Of a DNA stretch of 64,000 nt, positions 42,771 to 52,999 are shown piece by piece. Each line of letters begins with the position of its first letter. The first letter of the stretch is position 1. The DNA is taken from NCBI GenBank assembly GCA_026182355.1, contig JAPFBL010000084.1, forward strand, positions 12,384,001 through 12,448,000, written 5' to 3'. The notes under the pieces are model-generated. The model ran no database searches. It was not told the DNA's origin and saw only the letters and a program-made list of their open reading frames with translations. The position numbers were made by a program, and so were the translations under genes. Source of the DNA: Hermatobates lingyangjiaoensis. Taxonomy: Eukaryota; Arthropoda; Insecta; Hemiptera; Hermatobatidae.

Positions 42771-43310
42771 CTAACTAGTTAAGAATATCATTGTTTCTTT
42801 TGGTTTGGTAGCTGTGAGTACCTCTAAAAATTCATCCGTAGATTTACGTAAATATTTGGATAGTTGGTACAGAGTAATGATCTTGTTTAATGATTTGGCA
42901 GTATCGTAAGAAGGTTCAGTGACTTGAGAAATTATAAGTCGTAAAGGGCTTCCACCTTTGTGCGTTTTTGCATTACCATAAATGTAGCCCAGGTTAAACT
43001 CTCCTATGAAAAGTTCCAGAATTTTATGCTTCTCCAACCAACTGCTTTAACTAATTTATTTATTTCAACTTTTAAATTATTTGTTGTGTTTATCAAAATT
43101 TCGTTTTAATGTTCACATCTGGCTACATATTCATAACAAACATGTTCGCCTTGACATTGACGTCTTATCCGTCATCCTACGAAGAACAATCTTCTTTTCT
43201 TTCAGGACAATCTTGTTTCTTTTTGATTCTAAGTGAGTACAAAGTTGTTGTGATGATCTCTGCTTTGGGTTCACCAAACTAGTTTCAAGCAATCATCAGG
43301 AGTATCAGGC
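42771..43310 (-). pseudogene. PLE family C 5' region: ribozyme motif, then RT N-terminus
   Basis: On the minus strand the ribozyme-like motif (43283-43299) is followed by an N-terminal region with stops, then FNLGYIYGNAKTHKGGSPLR, LIISQVTEPSYDTAKSLNKI and KYLRKSTDEFLEVL. The last part is the RT1-RT2 region (PHIYGLPKIHK-type motif and the NSTDF-type motif) just before catalytic motif A. It stops at about 42771, before motif A. It complements 643-2052, which starts where this one ends, but it is a different lineage. Confidence 0.75.
43283..43299 (-). ncRNA. hammerhead-like ribozyme motif (PLE family C)
   Basis: Minus strand: CTGATGA, TTGCTT, GAAA, CTAGTT. The palindrome ACTAGT is present but stem II is reduced to almost nothing, so folding is doubtful. 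Confidence 0.4.
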
Positions 43311-43672
43311 AGCAAAGGATGAGAGAAATCAAATTATGTACTAAAGAAATAAATTCTCCACGGAATACAATAAGGATGAGAGTATATTAAAGGTAGCCAT
43401 GTAAGGTAATTCATCTTATATTAACTTCGATGACCGGTTAAATATGGAAATTTGTTACAATAGTTGTAGTGACGTAAACATTGTGATCAGGAACAATGGT
43501 AACAAAAAAAAAATACATTGAACCAATGCAGTATACTGACACAACTATACCAAAGATTTTAGACTACAAGATCCTCTAATCAATATACATGGATTGTACT
43601 TCCACTACTGTCACACAGACTTACGATACACCTCACTGCCGAACCAGCTGAGGACCACACCCAGAAAAGCAA

Positions 43673-44455
43673 TCTATATATAAATTATATAAAGTATGTC
43701 TAATTAAAAATATAGTCTCTGAATATATTAGAACTTTAGCGTAGAATGAAATGGAAAAGCGAAGTTATGAACTTTTAACCAGTATTTTGTTAACTTCCCA
43801 GACATGTTTATTTTGAAAATATACAGATATAGCAAGTACGTATTGTTAGTTGATTTTAATTTCATTTGCATGTATGAATATATTGCATATTTGTCATATT
43901 TGAACTGACAAGGTTTTACCAGAGTTCGAGTTGAATAATCTCTTAAAAAATTATTGGCTTTGTGAACAAGCAATTCTCAACCCTTACTAATGAACAGGCA
44001 AGAAAAATCAAGAAACAAATTACTACGCTATATCCAGCCGAAGACAGAACTTACAAGTCAGTAAAGAGTGGCGGGGAAGATTATAAAATGAGGAAGCAGT
44101 TCATTATCCAACTGAATTCTTGACTCTGTGACTGTTCCTGGACTGCTTGCTAATGACTAAAAACTTAAACCTGGAGCACCAATCATGCTGCAATTTAGTA
44201 GCAGTAACAAATTTAATGTTACGAAACGGGGAAACTCTATCTACCGAAGGAATTCAAGTTAGCGAGATCAAGTTTTTCTCACATGGTCAACTGTAGTTTG
44301 CTTGCTCAAGAGTCAGAGCTTCAACTCTTTGTTTTTCCATGAACCTGAAGGACAGACGGCTAATGTGGTGTATACAGAGACATTTGCTTAGCATTGTACT
44401 AATAATGATATTTTCTACTATTCTATAATTTCTAACGATATTTTGGAATAGCATG
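43673..44455 (+). mobile_element. Helitron remnant, internally deleted and 3'-truncated
   Basis: It opens TCTATATATAAATTATATAAA after A, then jumps to family sequence GTATGTCTAATTAAAAATAT. Relative to 38388, about 200 bp are missing. It runs through ATTTTGAAAATATACAG and the helicase remnant and stops in GATATTTTGGAATAGC, before the hairpin. There is no CTAG end. Confidence 0.75.
43985..44370 (+). pseudogene. Helitron Pif1-type helicase, C-terminal remnant
   Basis: MNRQEKSRNKLLRYIQPK, then EEAVHYPTEF, EHQSCCNLVAVTN, ... GIQVSEIKFFSHGQL, stop, FACSRVRASTLCFSMNLK across frameshifts. The QLYVAC Tyr is again a TAG stop, as in the 12844 copy. A segment between LMLRN and the late motifs is deleted. 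Confidence 0.7.
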
Positions 44456-44499
44456 TGTTTTGGAAAACTAAGCCAAGAGCATTATCAGAAATATTATAC

Positions 44500-44756
44500 C
44501 AGCAGAACGACTATAGGAAACTACACATTGTGGAATCCCTCAATATAAAGAAGAATATACTATTGAAGCCCTTTGTATAAAGGAGAAGAAACTCAACCTA
44601 AGCAATCAGGCTATTTGTGTTACTTGAATTTTAAAACTATACACCGGTTCCAACAATCAGAGAAAATAAATTAGAGACTTAAGTTTAAAGATGTTATAAG
44701 TTGTAGTTTATTCTTCTAATATATTCTTCTAAAGAATATAGGAAGAATCTCTTGGA

Positions 44757-44760
<4 letters not shown>
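44500..44760 (+). pseudogene. PLE GIY-YIG endonuclease C-terminus, plus copy
   Basis: EYTIEALCIKEKKLNLSNQ, then AICVT and a stop near 44628, match the minus copy at 41985-42185. The upstream part (TTIGNYTLWNP) is in another frame. The 3' region runs to (TA)n at 44760. Confidence 0.65.

Positions 44761-44817
<57 letters not shown>
44760..44817. repeat. (TA)n microsatellite
   Basis: About 56 bp TA between two PLE fragments. Confidence 0.95.
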
Positions 44818-44823
<6 letters not shown>

Positions 44824-45221
44824 CCCAGACCACTCTAAGAGCTTCTGAGGAATCCTTCATTTGGTTATTGGGTGCAAGAAATTCCCCTGGTCTAAATTTA
44901 ATCAGATGATTTTTTTTTCTTTCCTCGTTTAATTTTCGTTTTATGTTTTTTCCTTTCCTTTCTCTTTTTTACTTTCTCCTCCCTTTTACTTAAATATCAC
45001 TTTTATAATATTACTTACTCACAGCCTAAACTCGTCCACGTTGGTAAGGTGGCTGCACTGGGTGTCATTGTATCGTTGTTTACATCGGCCAGTGGCGCAT
45101 TTACGTCTCCGTTCCTTCATTCTTTCTCCTTTTTATTTTCTTTTTTTCTTCTTCCTGAAGACGCCGAAATTATCGATATTCGTGAGTGTTAGTCCTTTTT
45201 CTTGTGTTCTCCAGCTGTAAC

Positions 45222-45227
<6 letters not shown>
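44818..45227 (+). mobile_element. PLE endonuclease end, 3' region and motif remnant
   Basis: It reads ALRASEESFIWLLGARNSPG then LNLIR and a stop at about 44906, the same C-terminus as the family B copy (EETHIWLLGARSKPGLNLNR) but a related lineage. The 3' region has GTGGCTGCACTGGG and a shortened ribozyme-like block CTGAAGACGCCGAAATTATC, then GTGAGTG at about 45157-45188. It ends at (TA)n. Confidence 0.7.

Positions 45228-45265
<38 letters not shown>
45228..45265. repeat. (TA)n microsatellite
   Basis: About 38 bp TA between a plus and a minus PLE end. Confidence 0.9.
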
Positions 45266-45271
<6 letters not shown>

Positions 45272-45527
45272 CCATATTAAACGAAAAACAGTCCGGCAGG
45301 ACAGATAACACTTAAAATAAACAGTGACACATAGACTGAAACATAAAAAAAGACTCACTTTTCAATATTTCGACCATAATGGCGGTCGTCCTCAGGAGAA
45401 GAAGTGAATTAGAATTAACGGTGGGACGACAGTCAACTAAAGAACTCACTAGGTGAGGGCTAAAGCAGTGCTGCCGCAAAAAAGGAATTCAGGAGTCAAG
45501 GAAAAGAAAAAAAATGTTATTTAAAAA
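45266..45527 (-). mobile_element. PLE family B 3' end
   Basis: On the minus strand this matches 2155-2375 (TTTGCGGCAGCACTGCTTTA, the ribozyme-like motif, GTTTCAGTCTATGTGTCACTG). The last 50 bp before (TA)n (CTGTCCTGCCGGACTGTTTT) are unique to this copy. Confidence 0.75.
45356..45406 (-). ncRNA. hammerhead-like ribozyme motif (PLE family B)
   Basis: Minus strand: CACTT, internal loop, TC, CTGAGGA, extra C, GACCG/TGGTC (one G-T pair), GAAA, TATT, GA, AAGTG. It is the same fold as 2274-2324, with one compensated change in stem II. Confidence 0.65.
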
Positions 45528-47592
45528 ATCTGGAGTGGCCTACACTCAACTTTACTAAAAGAAACTTAATATCAAATTTATTGAATATACAACAGATAAC
45601 GTCTCATTTAAGCATAACGTAAACATCTAAATGGGATATGATTATTAGTCTTTCATTCCTGAGGTAGTACAGATAGTGATTGAAGGACATATCAATATAT
45701 AAGCTTAATTTTGTACATCACACAGCTGATGCAAATAATTTCATTAGTATAACTACAGCAGTAATAAAATTTTTGAAAAACCAAAGTGAACATTTCTTGA
45801 TACGAAATATTCTCCTACAAGAGAACATGGCTTTTGTTCAAATAGCCAGTGGATTTCTTACAGCGTTTACTTGACATCCTTCTACATTGAATATTAAAGT
45901 AAAATTTTCAAATTTAAAACAGGAATATACCCTCATATCCTCTGAAAAACATTAAAAACAGCGAAGAAAAAATGTTGTTTTAAGATGATTTATAATTAAA
46001 GATGTACGATAATTACATTTATTAATCTCTAAACGAATGATTTCAATTTTGAATTATCTTTTACATTTTCGGTCTTTTATAGAATTATGATACTGGGAAT
46101 TTTATGGCTTCTTAGTATTTAATAAGATCATTTATTTTCCTTCCCCTTTGTCAAATATCTTATATACGAATTTTTTCTGAGTGAGTGTTATCACTCACTT
46201 TTCCTGCCTTCTGTACTCTGTTATAAGGTTGCTATGAATGTATTTTGAGAAAAAATATATTAGTAATTAGCCAGTTTACATACTCAAATCGAAGTCAAAG
46301 CCAGCTATTCAATATAATTTAAATCTTTTATAGTTGGAAGGTTCTAATTTTTGAAAATAATAAATATGAACTATTAGACTAGAATTGTAAAAAAAAACTG
46401 GATATTTCTCAACAAACATAAGTCCTCTTTCTTGAGGAAAGAGTCCATTCATTACATTTCAATATCATGGAAATGTACTACATTCACAATTATAATGTAA
46501 TTGTAACAGATATTAAGTTTTGCTCAAGAGTGCAATATATAGATTTATTACAACATTTTATGAGACAAATCAATCATGCCATGGAAGACAAAGGTAATTT
46601 ATTTATGTTTATTGGCGGTGATTTTTTTACATGTAACAATATTATTCCTCTTACATCTCGTATAAGTCAATAAACTGTTTAAATTGTTCCTTTATAAATA
46701 TCAATTTTATTTCAGTGGATTCACTCAAAAAATTTCTAAATCAATGTAAACAATGTAAAAAAATATAAAAAATTTGACAAGTATAGCAGGTCATCTCTCA
46801 GTCTAGGATAAACAAAGAGTTTTTATAGCGTTATTGCTCTTTCCCGTAATTGAAACCTCATGATTTTTTTTTTTATGAATTGCTAATTTTTTGTTCCATT
46901 TTTGGTCAAATTTTCATTATTTTTTAATGACCCGTTGAGCGTCAAAAAAACATTTTCTGGAAACAGAAATCGTACAGTAACGCCGTTTTAGCGAATTTAA
47001 TTTTGAAAAATAATATTTCAACTCATTCTCCACATAATTTTCTATTTTTAGGCATAGTTTCATTTTTGTCCGTCACACGGTATGGCTTGTATTGCTCTCA
47101 CAAGGTTTGAGATTGAATTATAAGTCAAAACTTTTATATTTCATTGAGAAAAAAAATATTTTCTGTTGTTTTAAAATTCTGAATATATGTTTCGTTTGTT
47201 TCATTTGTAACCTCAAAGATAATGTTATTACTTCAAAACTGTAAGGTTATTAGTTTAGGAGAAAGAAATGTTTTTTAAAAAACGGTTTTTGGCAAAAAAA
47301 GTGACTTTCCCATCATGCATAATTCTTTCCAAACAATAGGGATCTTCTTCCCTATGGGGCCCAATTTTGTGTAAAATATCAACTTGATCCATCAAAGATT
47401 CTGGACCGTAGCGTGGTAGCAAGCAATGCTAACACACTCACCCACCCAACCAACCACCCACCCACTCACACACTCACAGACATCATCGAAAAAACCTCAT
47501 AAAACGACTTTTGGGACCTCAAAACATGTAATTCCGTCAATATCTCAAGATCAAATTTTTTTTCGATCACTATTCTTTACTTATAGTAAAGT
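45528..47592 (-). repeat. 2-kb dispersed repeat, full-length copy
   Basis: Read on the minus strand it goes from the ACTTTACTTATAGTAAAG-type hairpin and GATCG block near 47560-47590 to GAGTGTAGGCCACTCCAG followed by ATTTTTT at 45528. Near the 5' end is a G/T-rich tandem stretch (TGGGTGGGTGGTTGGTTGGG on the minus strand, about 47440-47470). A frame of 68 codons at 46467-46673 is preserved exactly in the copy at 50.8-53.0 kb, but so is the rest of the repeat, so it does not argue for coding. Confidence 0.8.
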
Positions 47593-47639
47593 AAAAAAAT
47601 AATAAAAGTGAAGTAAACAAAAAATAAAGGAAATAAATT

Positions 47640-47985
47640 TAAAAAAATAAATAAATAAGAAATTAAAATAAAATAAAAATGTGGGCTTCTTCAGAAGCTT
47701 TTAAAGTAACTTGTCTGTTATCACTGGGGACCTATTTGAGAACTTGGACTGTGAAACAATAATTGAAGCTGAAGTGGTGGGAATTAGGGTGAGTGGCGAC
47801 AGGGAGACTGCTGCGTTTACTAACCGAAAGCCTGTGATTATTCATCCGAAGGTTCACCATCGTAGATGCTAAAACAACGTAAAAAGCATCACATTGGATG
47901 CATTTCAATAGTTAAACACAGTCAGTGGAGATACAGTAGGATGGACTGTGAATAGGGTAAGAATTAATATTAAAATGAGACGTAA
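47640..47985 (-). pseudogene. PLE family B GIY-YIG endonuclease, minus copy of a head-to-head pair
   Basis: The minus strand reads LKCIQC-like sequence, DAFYVVLAST (G of YVG changed to V), LRMNNHRLSVSKRSSLPVAT, HPNSHHFSF, VTLKASEEAHIF, then breaks off into an (AATAA)n-like stretch. It pairs with 47990-48240 around a centre of about 47975. Confidence 0.75.
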
Positions 47986-47989
47986 AATC

Positions 47990-48305
47990 ACAGTCCTTCC
48001 TCCTGTATCTCCACTGACTGTGTTTACCTCTTGAAATGCACCCAATGTGATGCTTTTTACGTTGGTTTAGCATCTGCGATGCTTAACCTTCGGATGAATA
48101 ATCACAGGCTTTCGGTTAGTAAACGCAGCAGTCTCCCTGTCGCCACTCACGCTAATTCCCACCACCTCAGCTTCAATGATTGTTTCACAGTCCAAGTTCT
48201 CAAACAGGTCCCCGGTGATAACAGACAAGTTACTTTAAAAGCTTCTGAGGAAACCCACATTTGGCTCCTAGGGGCACGCTCAAAACCTGGCTTGAATTTA
48301 AACCG
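47990..48305 (+). pseudogene. PLE family B GIY-YIG endonuclease, plus copy
   Basis: An uninterrupted frame from about 47992 to TAG 48307-48309 covers nearly the whole GIY-YIG domain: DCVYLLKCTQCDAFYVGLAS, LRMNNHRLSVSKRSSLPVAT with the catalytic-type Arg kept, then EETHIWLLGARSKPGLNLNR. It is the best-preserved endonuclease in the window and shows where the 643-2052 copy lost a base and its Arg. RT is absent; the copy is 5'-truncated at CACAGTCC, next to its inverted partner. Confidence 0.8.
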
Positions 48306-48656
48306 TTAGTTTTTTTCATTTATTTAATTAATTTATTTTTTATTTTATTTTATTTTATTTTATTTTTTTTAATAATTTTTTAAATTTATTTTTGTATTTA
48401 TTTCCTTTATTTTTTGTTTTCTTCACTTTTATTCTCTTTTCTAAATAACATATTTTTTTCTTTTTCTCGACTCCTTAATTCCTTTTTTATATTTCTCCTT
48501 TGCGGCAGCACTGCTTTAGCCCTCACCTAGTGAGTTCTTTAGTTGACTGTCGTCCCTCCGTTAATTCACTTCTTCTCCTGAGGACGACCGTCATTGAGTC
48601 AAATGAGTCTTTTGTTATGTTTCAGTCTATGTGTCACTGTTTATTTTAAGAGTTAT
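48306..48656 (+). mobile_element. PLE family B 3' region
   Basis: A T-rich untranslated stretch, TTTGCGGCAGCACTGCTTTA, then the ribozyme-like block at about 48567-48612 in which stem II and GAAA are lost (CGTCATTGAGTCAAATGAG). It ends TTATTTTAAGAGTTATATATA at (TA)n 48656. Confidence 0.75.
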
Positions 48657-48681
48657 ATATATATATATATATATATATATA
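48656..48681. repeat. (TA)n microsatellite
   Basis: About 26 bp TA between family B and family G ends. Confidence 0.9.
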
Positions 48682-48689
48682 CTATGTTG

Positions 48690-48838
48690 ACATAAAAAAC
48701 ACACAGAAATGAAACAGAAACTCACTATTATATTGTCAACGTCATCAGGAAGTTAGAAACGAGTCGCTCCGCAGGCAGACAACGTCTTCCTTATCACGAG
48801 GATATCGAAATATAGTAGTGAGTTTCTTTTTCTGTTTA
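48690..48838. mobile_element. PLE family G fold-back, degraded
   Basis: ACAGAAATGAAACAGAAACT / AGTGAGTTTCTTTTTCTG arms as at 33805-33990; GTCATCAGGAAG on the left and GAGGATATCGAAATATAG on the right are the motif halves. It is a separate insertion of the same fold-back type. Confidence 0.6.
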
Positions 48839-48839
48839 T

Positions 48840-49920
48840 TTATTTATAAATATAAATATAGTTTATTTATTTCGTGGAATCGTTTCATTAGTTACTAATT
48901 TGAAGAGCAAATTTAGCAATTTGTGAGCCGTAAAAGTAACTTACAAAAAATTGAATTTGAGTTATCAATATTATAGTAGACAGGGAGACTGCGAGTCCTG
49001 AACATACATAGTTTGAACCCCACTGGTTCTTAAGGAATACAGTGAGTAAAATTGCAGGGCGGATGTCATGATACTGGTTAGAGAAACTTATGAGAAAAAT
49101 GGAAACCTTCACTCGCAGATATCTGCAGCTCTAATTATTAATTCCTTTGGTCTTTTCTGGTTGTTTATGCTTTTAAAAGGACAATTAGTGTTGTTGGTAG
49201 TTATTATAGTTTCTCTACAGATTTTCAATTTGTTTTATGGTTTTTTTTTATTATACTAAAAAATATAGTTTCATAGTTTCTTCACTAAATGCATTTTCAC
49301 AGAATCGAACACTATTTTCTATTATGTATTTGGTATACACAATATCAGTACTAACTTGCAATGGAAGTTTTCAATACATTTGTTTGCTTGTCAACCTCCG
49401 GAGAGATATTTTATCATATGCAGCCTCCACGGATATGTACAAAACGTAATTATGAATGCGTAAATTTTGAAACAAATATTTCTTATTAGGTAAGTAAAAA
49501 ATGTAATTATTGAATAATTTCATTACATTACTATATCATGTTGAGTTCAAAAATAATTTTACAACAAAATCAAAATATTTCTTTATTAACAGTTTTTTAA
49601 AGTTGGCCCAAATAAAATGCAAACAAATCTATTTATTTATCTGATGATACTATTGAAAATTATGATTTACTTATTATGTTTGAATATTCTCACGTCACGC
49701 TACGCTTTGATATATTTTTCGTTATGCTGTCCTAAACTTAACATGGACCGCTAATTGCGTGCCATGATCCCTCAAAATACTTTTTCTCCTTTTGGACCCC
49801 CAGTACGTTGAGAACCGCTGTCCTACGGTATGAAGGGTGATCTGGACCATAAAAGTGATGGATCAACTTGTTTTAGTAAAACGAAACCTTTACCTCTCTT
49901 CTAGGAGTAGTGAATAAGTA
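48840..49920. other. unassigned AT-rich DNA
   Basis: GCGAGTCCTGAACATACATAGTTTGAACCCC (48990-49020) faintly recalls a tRNA-derived SINE with a B-box-like end, but I could not build a tRNA fold. Frames at 49068-49449 have hydrophobic translations and no known motif. Confidence 0.3.
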
Positions 49921-49924
49921 AGCG

Positions 49925-50225
49925 TGCTTTTAAATGGATGTTTGTCTAGCGGGTGGGAGTGTGAGAGTTGGTTCAAATGAGGAGTGAATTCATTTTAATA
50001 TTAAATGGTAAGGCGGATGAGGGTGTTTTGAGCGGGGTGAGTTCACGTGGCCGGGGGAGATAAGCGGGACGTGGCAGACGGCGGTCCATTGTACCGGGCG
50101 GCGTTCTTGGACGTCGGTGCGCTCGGCACCCATTGTCTCCCCGAGTACCTTTATCGGAGCAGCCCAAGCCATCTCTAGACACCACAACCACCCTACCCTC
50201 CCTTTCAAACTTCACCACCCTTCTT
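49925..50225. other. GC-rich islet
   Basis: About 300 bp are strongly GC-rich (GGCGGCGTTCTTGGACGTC, CACGTGGCCGGGGGAG) inside AT-rich DNA. Minus-strand frames of 72-81 codons overlap in two phases, so coding is not supported by this alone. It could be a promoter-associated CpG island or an unrelated insertion. Confidence 0.3.
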
Positions 50226-50769
50226 AACTGACTTCTTCATTAAAACTCAACAATTTACCTTTATAGATGTTCAATTTCTTTCAGATCTACTCTTATGTGT
50301 GTTCAGACTGTCACTTATTGTTATTAGAAATTTACTGTTGTCATATTATTTGTCTAAACTTATAAAAATATAATATTTTTTTTCGTATTATAAGCTTGTT
50401 CATTTTTAGTAATAATAATTTAATTTAATTTCCTAATTATTAAAAGTTAATAATGACATAAAGTGAAAGTAAGTACCATTTCAAAAATAAGAACAAACAT
50501 AGCAGAGAAAAGCATAACTACTATGAAGAGTTGGACCAATGTCACATTACTCTTGAAGGTCTGAACATATCTTCGAAGATACTCTGAGCCCTGAATATAC
50601 CTTTTGACCTTGCTTGTTCTAGTCACTGAGCTATAACTTATAAGAAGCTAATAGCAAGATACCTATAACAACAGAACAACTTCAGAACTAATACAGATTG
50701 TAAGATTAAAATATTTAATTAAAGTATTTATCAGCTAGCTTTACATTTATTTTATTTTTACACTGTATA
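50226..50769. other. unassigned AT-rich DNA
   Basis: Nothing recognisable. Confidence 0.35.
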
Positions 50770-51103
50770 CTTCCTTTTTAGTTTTATGGAGAAATTTAAT
50801 CACTTAAATTTTTTTTAAATATCACTATAAAATTGACATTTATTATTACTTTACTGTAAGTAAAGTATAGTGATCGTGAAAAAATTCGATCTCGAGATTT
50901 TGACGGAATTACATGTTTTGAGGTCCTAGAAGTCGTTTTATGAAGTTTTTTCGATGATGTCTGTGTGTTGGGTAAGTGTGTTAGCATTGCTTGTTACCAC
51001 GCTAAGGTCCAGAATCTTTGAAAGTAATAATAAATGTCAATTTTATAGTGATATTTAAAAAAAAACTAAGTGATTAAATTTCTCCATAAAACTAAAAAGG
51101 AAG
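50770..51103. repeat. 84-bp flank copied in reverse into the repeat's 5' region
   Basis: Flanking sequence 50770-50853 reappears in reverse at 51021-51103 with about three differences. It sits between AATCTTTG and GTTGATATTTTACAC of the repeat. In the 45.5-kb copy these two parts are joined by ATGGATCAA only. See findings. Confidence 0.75.
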
Positions 51104-52962
51104 TTGATATTTTACACAAAAATGGGCCCCATAGGGAAGAAGATCCCTATTGTTTGGAAAGAATTATGCATGATGGGAAAGTCACTTTTTTTGCCAAAAA
51201 CAGTTTTTTAGAAAACATTTATTTCTCCTAAACTAATAACCCTACAGTTTTGAAATTTTGACATTATCTTTGAGGTTACAAATGAAACAAACGAAACATA
51301 TATTCAGAATTTTAAAACAACAGAAAATATTTTTTTTCTCAATGAAATATAAAAGTTTTGACTTATAATTCAATCTCAAACCTTGTGAGAGCAATACAAG
51401 CCATACCGTGTGACGGACAAAAATGAAACTATGCCTAAAAATAGAAAATTATGTGGAGAATGAGTTGAAATATTATTTTTTAAAATTAAATTCGCTAAAA
51501 GGGCGTTACAGTACGATTTCTGTTTCCAGAAAATGTTTTTTGACGCTCAACGGGTCATTAAAAAATAATGAAAATTTGACCAAAAATGGAACAAAAAATT
51601 AGCAATTCATAAAAAAAAACCATGAAGTTTCAATTACGGGAAAGAGCAATAACGCTATAAAAACTCTTTGTTTATCCTAGACTGAGAGATGACCTGCTAA
51701 ACTTGTCAAATTTTTTATATTTTTTTACATTGTTTACATTGATTTAGAAATTCTTTGAGCAAATCCACTAAGATAAAATTGATACTTATAAAGGAACAAT
51801 TTAAATAGTCTATTGACTTATACGAGATGTAAGAGGAATAATATTGTTACATGTAAAAAAATCACCGCCAATAAACATAAATAAATTACCTTTGTCTTCC
51901 ATGGCATGATTGATTTGTCTCATAAAATGTTGTAATAAATCTATATATTGCACTCTTGAGCAAAACTTAATATCTGTTACAATTACATTATAATTGTGAA
52001 TGTAGTACATTTCCATGATATTGAAATGTAATGAATGGACTCTTTCCTCAAGAAAGAGGACTTATGTTTGTTGAGAAATATCCAGTTTTTTTTTTACAAT
52101 TCTAGTCTAATAGTTCATATTTATTATTTTCAAAAATTAGAAGCTCCGAACTATAAAAGATTTAAATTATATTGAATATCTGGCTTTGACTTCGATTTGA
52201 GTATGTAAACTGGCTAATTACTAATATATTTTTTCTCAAAATACATTCATAGCAACCTTATAACAGAGTACAGAAGGCAGGAAAAGTGAGTGATAACACT
52301 CACTCAGAAAAAATTCTTATATAAGATATTTGACAAAGGGGAAGGAAAATGATCTTATTAAATACTAAGAAGCCATAAAATTCCCAGTATCATAATTCTA
52401 TAAAAGACCGAAAATGTAAAAGATAATTCAAAATTGAAATCTTTCGTTTAGAGATTAATAAATGTAATTATCGTACATCTTTAATTATAAATCATCTTAA
52501 AACAACATTTTTTCTTCGCTGTTTTTAATGTTTTTCAGAGGAAATGAGGGTATTTTCCTGTTTTAAATTTGAAAATTTTACTTTAATATTCAATGTAGAA
52601 GGATGGTCAAGTAAACGCTGTAAGAAATCCACTGGCTATTTGAACAAAGGCCATGTTCTCTTGTAGGAGAATATTTCGTATCAAGAAATGTTCACTTTGG
52701 TTTTTCAAAAATATCATTACTGCTGTAGTTATACTAATGTAATTATTTGCATCAGCTGTGTGATGTACAAAAATAAGCTTATATATTGATATGTCCTTCA
52801 ATCACTATCTGTACTACCTCAGGAATGAAAGACTAATAATCATATCCCATTTAGATGTTTACATTATGCTTAAATGAGACATTATATATTATATACTCAA
52901 TAAATTTGATGTTAATTTACTTATAGTAAAGTTGAGTGTAGGCCACTCCAGATTTTTTTTAA
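50840..52962 (+). repeat. 2-kb dispersed repeat, full-length copy
   Basis: It has the 5' hairpin CTTTACT-GTA-AGTAAAG (50849-50865), AGTATAGTGATCGTG, interior as in the 45.5-kb copy at very high identity, and 3' end TTTACTTATAGTAAAGTT, GAGTGTAGGCCACTC, CAGATTTTTTTT. The 3' end holds two consecutive stem-loops followed by a T-run. Confidence 0.8.
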
Positions 52963-52999
52963 ATGTTATCGTTGTTTTAATAAGTATATTATATATAAT

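Noticed and set aside
46467..46673. 68-codon frame identical in two places (also 51810-52016, minus)
   Set aside because: The whole 2-kb repeat is nearly identical between these copies and other copies do not keep the frame, so the match is not evidence of coding.
48985..49025. tRNA-like B-box (AGTTTGAACCCC)
   Set aside because: No cloverleaf or A-box at the right distance could be built.
49990..50218. Two minus-strand frames in the GC-rich islet
   Set aside because: They overlap in different phases in GC-rich DNA, where stops are rare; no known motif.
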